From contig CAJBVC010000982.1 of NCBI GenBank assembly GCA_903958915.1, positions 1 through 8,947 of the forward strand: a DNA stretch of 8,947 nucleotides, written 5' to 3'. Origin of the DNA: an uncultured beta proteobacterium (GTDB lineage: Bacteria > Pseudomonadota > Gammaproteobacteria > Burkholderiales > Burkholderiaceae_C). Of this stretch, positions 6,441 through 8,947 are shown one piece after another. A model generated the notes under the pieces. The model searched no databases, was not told the DNA's origin, and was given only the letters and a program-made list of their open reading frames with translations. Both the position numbers and the translations under genes were made by a program. The stretch's first letter is position 1; the number at the start of each line of letters is the position of its first letter.

Positions 6441-6448
6441 AGCGTGCG

Positions 6449-7150
6449 ATGAACAAGATTTTCCCCAGTGCCGCGCTGGCGCTTGCCGACGTTGTCAAAG
6501 ACGGCCAATTACTGGCAGTCGGCGGGTTTGGTTTGTGCGGTATTCCCGAGGCGCTCATTGACGCCCTGAAGGACACCGGCGTGAAAGACCTGACGGTCAT
6601 CTCCAACAACGCCGGCGTCGATGGCTTTGGCCTGGGTAAGTTGCTGGAAACCCGCCAGATCAAAAAGATGATCTCCAGCTACGTGGGCGAAAACAAGGAG
6701 TTTGAGCGCCAGTACATCGCCGGTGAACTGGAACTCGAATTTACCCCTCAGGGCACGCTGGCCGAGCGCCTGCGCGCCGGTGGTGCCGGTATCCCGGCGT
6801 TCTTTACCAAGACCGGTGTTGGCACCCTGGTGGCGCAAGGCAAAGAGGTGCGTGAATTCGACGGTGAAAATTACGTGATGGAGCGAGCGCTCCAGCCGGA
6901 AGTGTCGCTGGTCAAAGCGGACATTGCCGACCGGTCTGGCAATCTGCGCTTCAACCTGACGGCGCGCAACTTCAATCCTGCAGTGGCGATGGCCGGCAAG
7001 ATCTGCATCGTGGAGGTGGAGCGCATTGTCGCCACGGGTGAGATCGCACCCGACGACGTGCATTTGCCTGGCATCTATGTGCACCGCATCGTGCACAACC
7101 CGCTGCCCGAAAAACGCATCGAAAAGCGCACCACCCGCAACCACAAATAA
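6449..7150 (+). CDS. scoA: 3-oxoacid CoA-transferase, subunit A
   Basis: Alpha subunit of a family I CoA-transferase that moves CoA between succinyl-CoA and a 3-oxoacid such as acetoacetate, linking ketone-body or PHB breakdown to the TCA cycle. 233 residues, the usual size. Residues 18-33 ([16 protein letters not shown]) match CoA-transferase signature 1. [50 protein letters not shown] and [14 protein letters not shown] are close to the N-terminal half of mammalian SCOT as I remember it. The downstream subunit B gene begins 10 bases after the TAA, so the two form an operon. PcaI (3-oxoadipate) and AtoD (butyrate/acetoacetate) are close relatives; SCOT-type specificity is favoured by the motifs but not certain. 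Confidence 0.94.
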   Translation: MNKIFPSAALALADVVKDGQLLAVGGFGLCGIPEALIDALKDTGVKDLTVISNNAGVDGFGLGKLLETRQIKKMISSYVGENKEFERQYIAGELELEFTPQGTLAERLRAGGAGIPAFFTKTGVGTLVAQGKEVREFDGENYVMERALQPEVSLVKADIADRSGNLRFNLTARNFNPAVAMAGKICIVEVERIVATGEIAPDDVHLPGIYVHRIVHNPLPEKRIEKRTTRNHK

Positions 7151-7155
7151 GGAGG
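7151..7155 (+). promoter_or_regulatory. Shine-Dalgarno of scoB, fused to the scoA stop codon
   Basis: The scoA TAA runs straight into GGAGG, giving TAAGGAGG, a near-perfect complement of the 16S 3' end, five bases before the ATG at 7161. It decides the scoB start over upstream in-frame codons and suggests coupled translation and matched subunit amounts. Confidence 0.85.
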
Positions 7156-7160
7156 CCATC

Positions 7161-7799
7161 ATGCCCTGGACCCAAGATCAAATGGCTGAACGTGCGGCAC
7201 AGGAGCTGCAGGACGGTTTTTATGTCAACCTCGGCATCGGCATCCCGACGCTGGTGGCCAACTTCGTGCCGGACCATGTTGAGGTGTGGCTGCAGAGCGA
7301 AAACGGCATGCTTGGCATCGGCCCGTTCCCGTACGAGGACGAGGTCGACGCCGACCTGATCAACGCCGGCAAGCAGACTGTCACCACCATCAAGGGTTCG
7401 AGCATTTTTGGCAGCCACGAGAGCTTTGCCATGATCCGCGGTGGCAAGATCAACCTCAGTATTCTGGGCGCCATGCAGGTGAGCGAAAAGGGCGATTTGG
7501 CCAACTGGATGATTCCCGGCAAGATGGTCAAGGGCATGGGCGGGGCGATGGACCTGGTGGCTGGTGTGAAGCGCGTCATTGTGCTGATGGAGCACGTGGC
7601 CAAGAAGAAGGATGGCACCATTGACCTCAAGATTTTGCCCGCCTGTACGTTGCCGCTGACCGGTGTGGGCGTGGTCGACCGCATCATTACCGACCTGGCC
7701 GTGATGGACGTGACTCCGGATGGACTCAAGCTGGTGGAACTGGCGCCCGACGTCACGCGCGAAATGGTGCAGTCCAAAACTGGCGTAACCCTGATCTAG
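7161..7799 (+). CDS. scoB: 3-oxoacid CoA-transferase, subunit B
   Basis: Beta (catalytic) subunit partnering the upstream subunit A. From the ATG at 7161 it is 212 residues, normal for the family. Residues 44-52 (LQSENGMLG) are CoA-transferase signature 2; Glu47 is the expected nucleophile that forms the glutamyl-CoA thioester, equivalent to the active-site Glu of mammalian [22 protein letters not shown] (20-37) and the C-terminal [20 protein letters not shown] match the ScoB/AtoA/PcaJ group. The frame is open further upstream to 7026, but that part overlaps scoA and looks like its shadow. The gene ends 23 bases from the stop of the convergent single-chain CoA-transferase. Confidence 0.95.
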   Translation: MPWTQDQMAERAAQELQDGFYVNLGIGIPTLVANFVPDHVEVWLQSENGMLGIGPFPYEDEVDADLINAGKQTVTTIKGSSIFGSHESFAMIRGGKINLSILGAMQVSEKGDLANWMIPGKMVKGMGGAMDLVAGVKRVIVLMEHVAKKKDGTIDLKILPACTLPLTGVGVVDRIITDLAVMDVTPDGLKLVELAPDVTREMVQSKTGVTLI

Positions 7800-7813
7800 G
7801 GCGGCGTGCGCTG

Positions 7814-7840
7814 CCGAGCCGGCTACTCGGTTGGGCTTTT
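7814..7840 (+). terminator. Weak terminator-like hairpin after scoB
   Basis: CCGAG (7814-7818), a 7-base loop, CTCGG (7826-7830), then TTGGGCTTTT. The stem is only 5 bp and the T-run is short and interrupted, so efficiency would be low. It overlaps the last codons of the convergent gene. No better candidate exists between the two stops. Confidence 0.25.
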
Positions 7841-8947
7841 GAGAGCTTCCAGGCGTGCCTTGAGAAAGCCGCCAGTGCCATAGCGGGTCACGCGCTGGTA
7901 AAAGCGCTCTGCCACCCGGCGCACCATGGCAGAGTAACCGTCAAACAGGCGGGGTGAAATGCTGAAATTGTCATAGTTCACCACCACGGTGACCCTGGCA
8001 CCCAAAGGCTCGAGCAGCGATAACAGGGTGTGTTCGATATCGTCAATGTCACTGGGGCGATCCACCACCAGGCCTTCAAAGTTGATAAAGAGTCGGCGGT
8101 GCTCTGCGTCGAGTTCAAACCGACTGGCCAAAGGCGTTTCCAGCAGCCGTAGCCTCAAGCCCAGCGGCTTATCGAGGAACAGGGACGCGTCCATGAGTTT
8201 GAGGCGGTCACTGATACCAGGCATGAAATCCATTTGCGACAGAATATGCCGCTCCAGGTCAATGCCGGGAGCAATCTCGATGAGTTCCAGGCTGCCTTGC
8301 TCACCATCGGCCTTGAGCTTGAAAACACAGCGCTCGGTCACATACAGCACGCGCTGCCCACGCCGACAGGCTTCGCGGCCACTGAAGGTGCGGTGCTCCA
8401 CGTTTTGCACAAACTTGCGCATCAACCCCTCTTTGTGGACATGGACTCTGCCGTCCTGCAGACGAATGTCCAGATCGCCGGCGGTAAAGGTCCCCACAAA
8501 CACCACTTCCTTGGCATTCTGGCTGATGTTGATGAACCCGCCTGCACCGGCCAGCCGTGGGCCAAAACGGCTGACATTGAGGTTGCCCTGGGCGTCGGCC
8601 TGCGCCAGTCCCAACACCGCCACATCCAGCCCGCCACCGTCGTAAAAGTCAAACTGGTTGGGCTGATCGATGATGGCCTGCGCATTGATGGCTGCACCAA
8701 AGCTCATGCCGCTGGCAGGTATGCCTCCGATGACGCCGGGTTCGGCTGTGAGTGTCAGCAGATCGATAATGCGTTCTTCGTTGGCCACGCTCGCCACGGC
8801 CTCGGGCATTCCAATGCCGAGGTTGATAACACTGTTGGTGCGCAACTCCAGCGCGGCCCGACGCGCGATCACCTTGCGCTCGGTCAGCGCCAATGTCGGC
8901 AGCGTATCGGCCGGCACCCTGATTTCGCCAGAGTAGGCCGGGTTGTA
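7823..8947 (-). CDS. Single-chain acyl-CoA:acetate/3-ketoacid CoA-transferase (YdiF/Pct family), 5' end cut by window
   Basis: Transfers CoA between short-chain acyl-CoA and acetate or 3-ketoacids. 374 residues are visible. The frame is open to the window edge and begins [12 protein letters not shown], a conserved internal stretch just after the linker between the alpha-like and beta-like halves, so the visible part is the catalytic half plus C-terminus. TAEPGVIGG places the expected catalytic Glu at fragment residue 69; [19 protein letters not shown] and GNLNVSRFG follow as in YdiF. A C-terminal extension of about 110 residues ([48 protein letters not shown]) is typical of the longer proteobacterial members of about 650 residues. 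A GTG at 8917 could be read as a start but lies inside conserved sequence. Convergent with scoAB, so not in that operon. Confidence 0.93.
   Translation of the reverse strand, partial: YNPAYSGEIRVPADTLPTLALTERKVIARRAALELRTNSVINLGIGMPEAVASVANEERIIDLLTLTAEPGVIGGIPASGMSFGAAINAQAIIDQPNQFDFYDGGGLDVAVLGLAQADAQGNLNVSRFGPRLAGAGGFINISQNAKEVVFVGTFTAGDLDIRLQDGRVHVHKEGLMRKFVQNVEHRTFSGREACRRGQRVLYVTERCVFKLKADGEQGSLELIEIAPGIDLERHILSQMDFMPGISDRLKLMDASLFLDKPLGLRLRLLETPLASRFELDAEHRRLFINFEGLVVDRPSDIDDIEHTLLSLLEPLGARVTVVVNYDNFSISPRLFDGYSAMVRRVAERFYQRVTRYGTGGFLKARLEALKSPTE

Noticed and set aside
7026..7160. Upstream extension of the scoB frame to an ATG at 7026
   Set aside because: This part overlaps the scoA 3' end, has no family similarity, and a near-perfect SD sits right before the ATG at 7161.
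6509..7162. A 217-codon minus-strand frame opposite scoA, and similar ones opposite scoB
   Set aside because: They lie wholly within genes with clear CoA-transferase signatures and have His/Gln/Arg-rich shadow composition.
8915..8917. GTG as the true start of the minus-strand CoA-transferase
   Set aside because: The frame continues upstream with [10 protein letters not shown], conserved in the YdiF/Pct family, and a start here would remove the whole alpha-like half.

Overview
The window is GC-rich, tightly packed bacterial DNA. Gene content, protein style and two families of dispersed palindromic repeats suggest a betaproteobacterium of the Comamonadaceae type (Rhodoferax, Polaromonas or Acidovorax relatives). 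That placement is an inference from remembered family features; no search was run.

Region 1 (1-5814, minus strand) is a tripartite RND drug/solvent efflux locus. Read in the direction of transcription it encodes an outer-membrane lipoprotein of the TolC/NodT type (5683-4268), a periplasmic adaptor (4236-2962) and an HAE1-type inner-membrane RND pump (2868 to beyond base 1, so its C-terminus is missing). The order outer-membrane factor, adaptor, pump differs from the common adaptor, pump, outer-membrane factor order. A sigma70-like promoter candidate lies just upstream, at 5805-5777.

Region 2 (5815-7799) holds a PAS plus LuxR/GerE-type transcription factor (minus strand) divergent from scoA-scoB (plus strand), the two subunits of a 3-oxoacid (succinyl-CoA:acetoacetate type) CoA-transferase. 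The 79-base divergent spacer contains two abutting dyad symmetries that could be operators. The regulator also points into the efflux operon with no clear terminator in between, so it could belong to either neighbour; the divergent arrangement favours the CoA-transferase.

Region 3 (7823-8947, minus strand) is the C-terminal 374 residues of a single-chain acyl-CoA:acetate/3-ketoacid CoA-transferase (YdiF/propionate CoA-transferase family). It converges tail-to-tail on scoB with 23 bases between stop codons, so two unrelated-in-length CoA-transferases of the same superfamily lie side by side.

The most unusual signal is not a gene. Two families of dispersed palindromic repeats have entered the efflux operon. 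Family 1 has one copy in the adaptor-pump spacer, where the stem of its second hairpin is the pump gene's Shine-Dalgarno sequence, and one copy in frame inside the adaptor gene. The two copies differ in stem sequence, but the changes compensate and base pairing is kept. Family 2 has one copy encoding the adaptor's C-terminal tail and one inside the outer-membrane factor gene, both read in the same frame to give similar Ala/Pro/Gln-rich peptides. I found no evidence for a wholly new multi-gene system, CRISPR array, tRNA, rRNA or insertion sequence.
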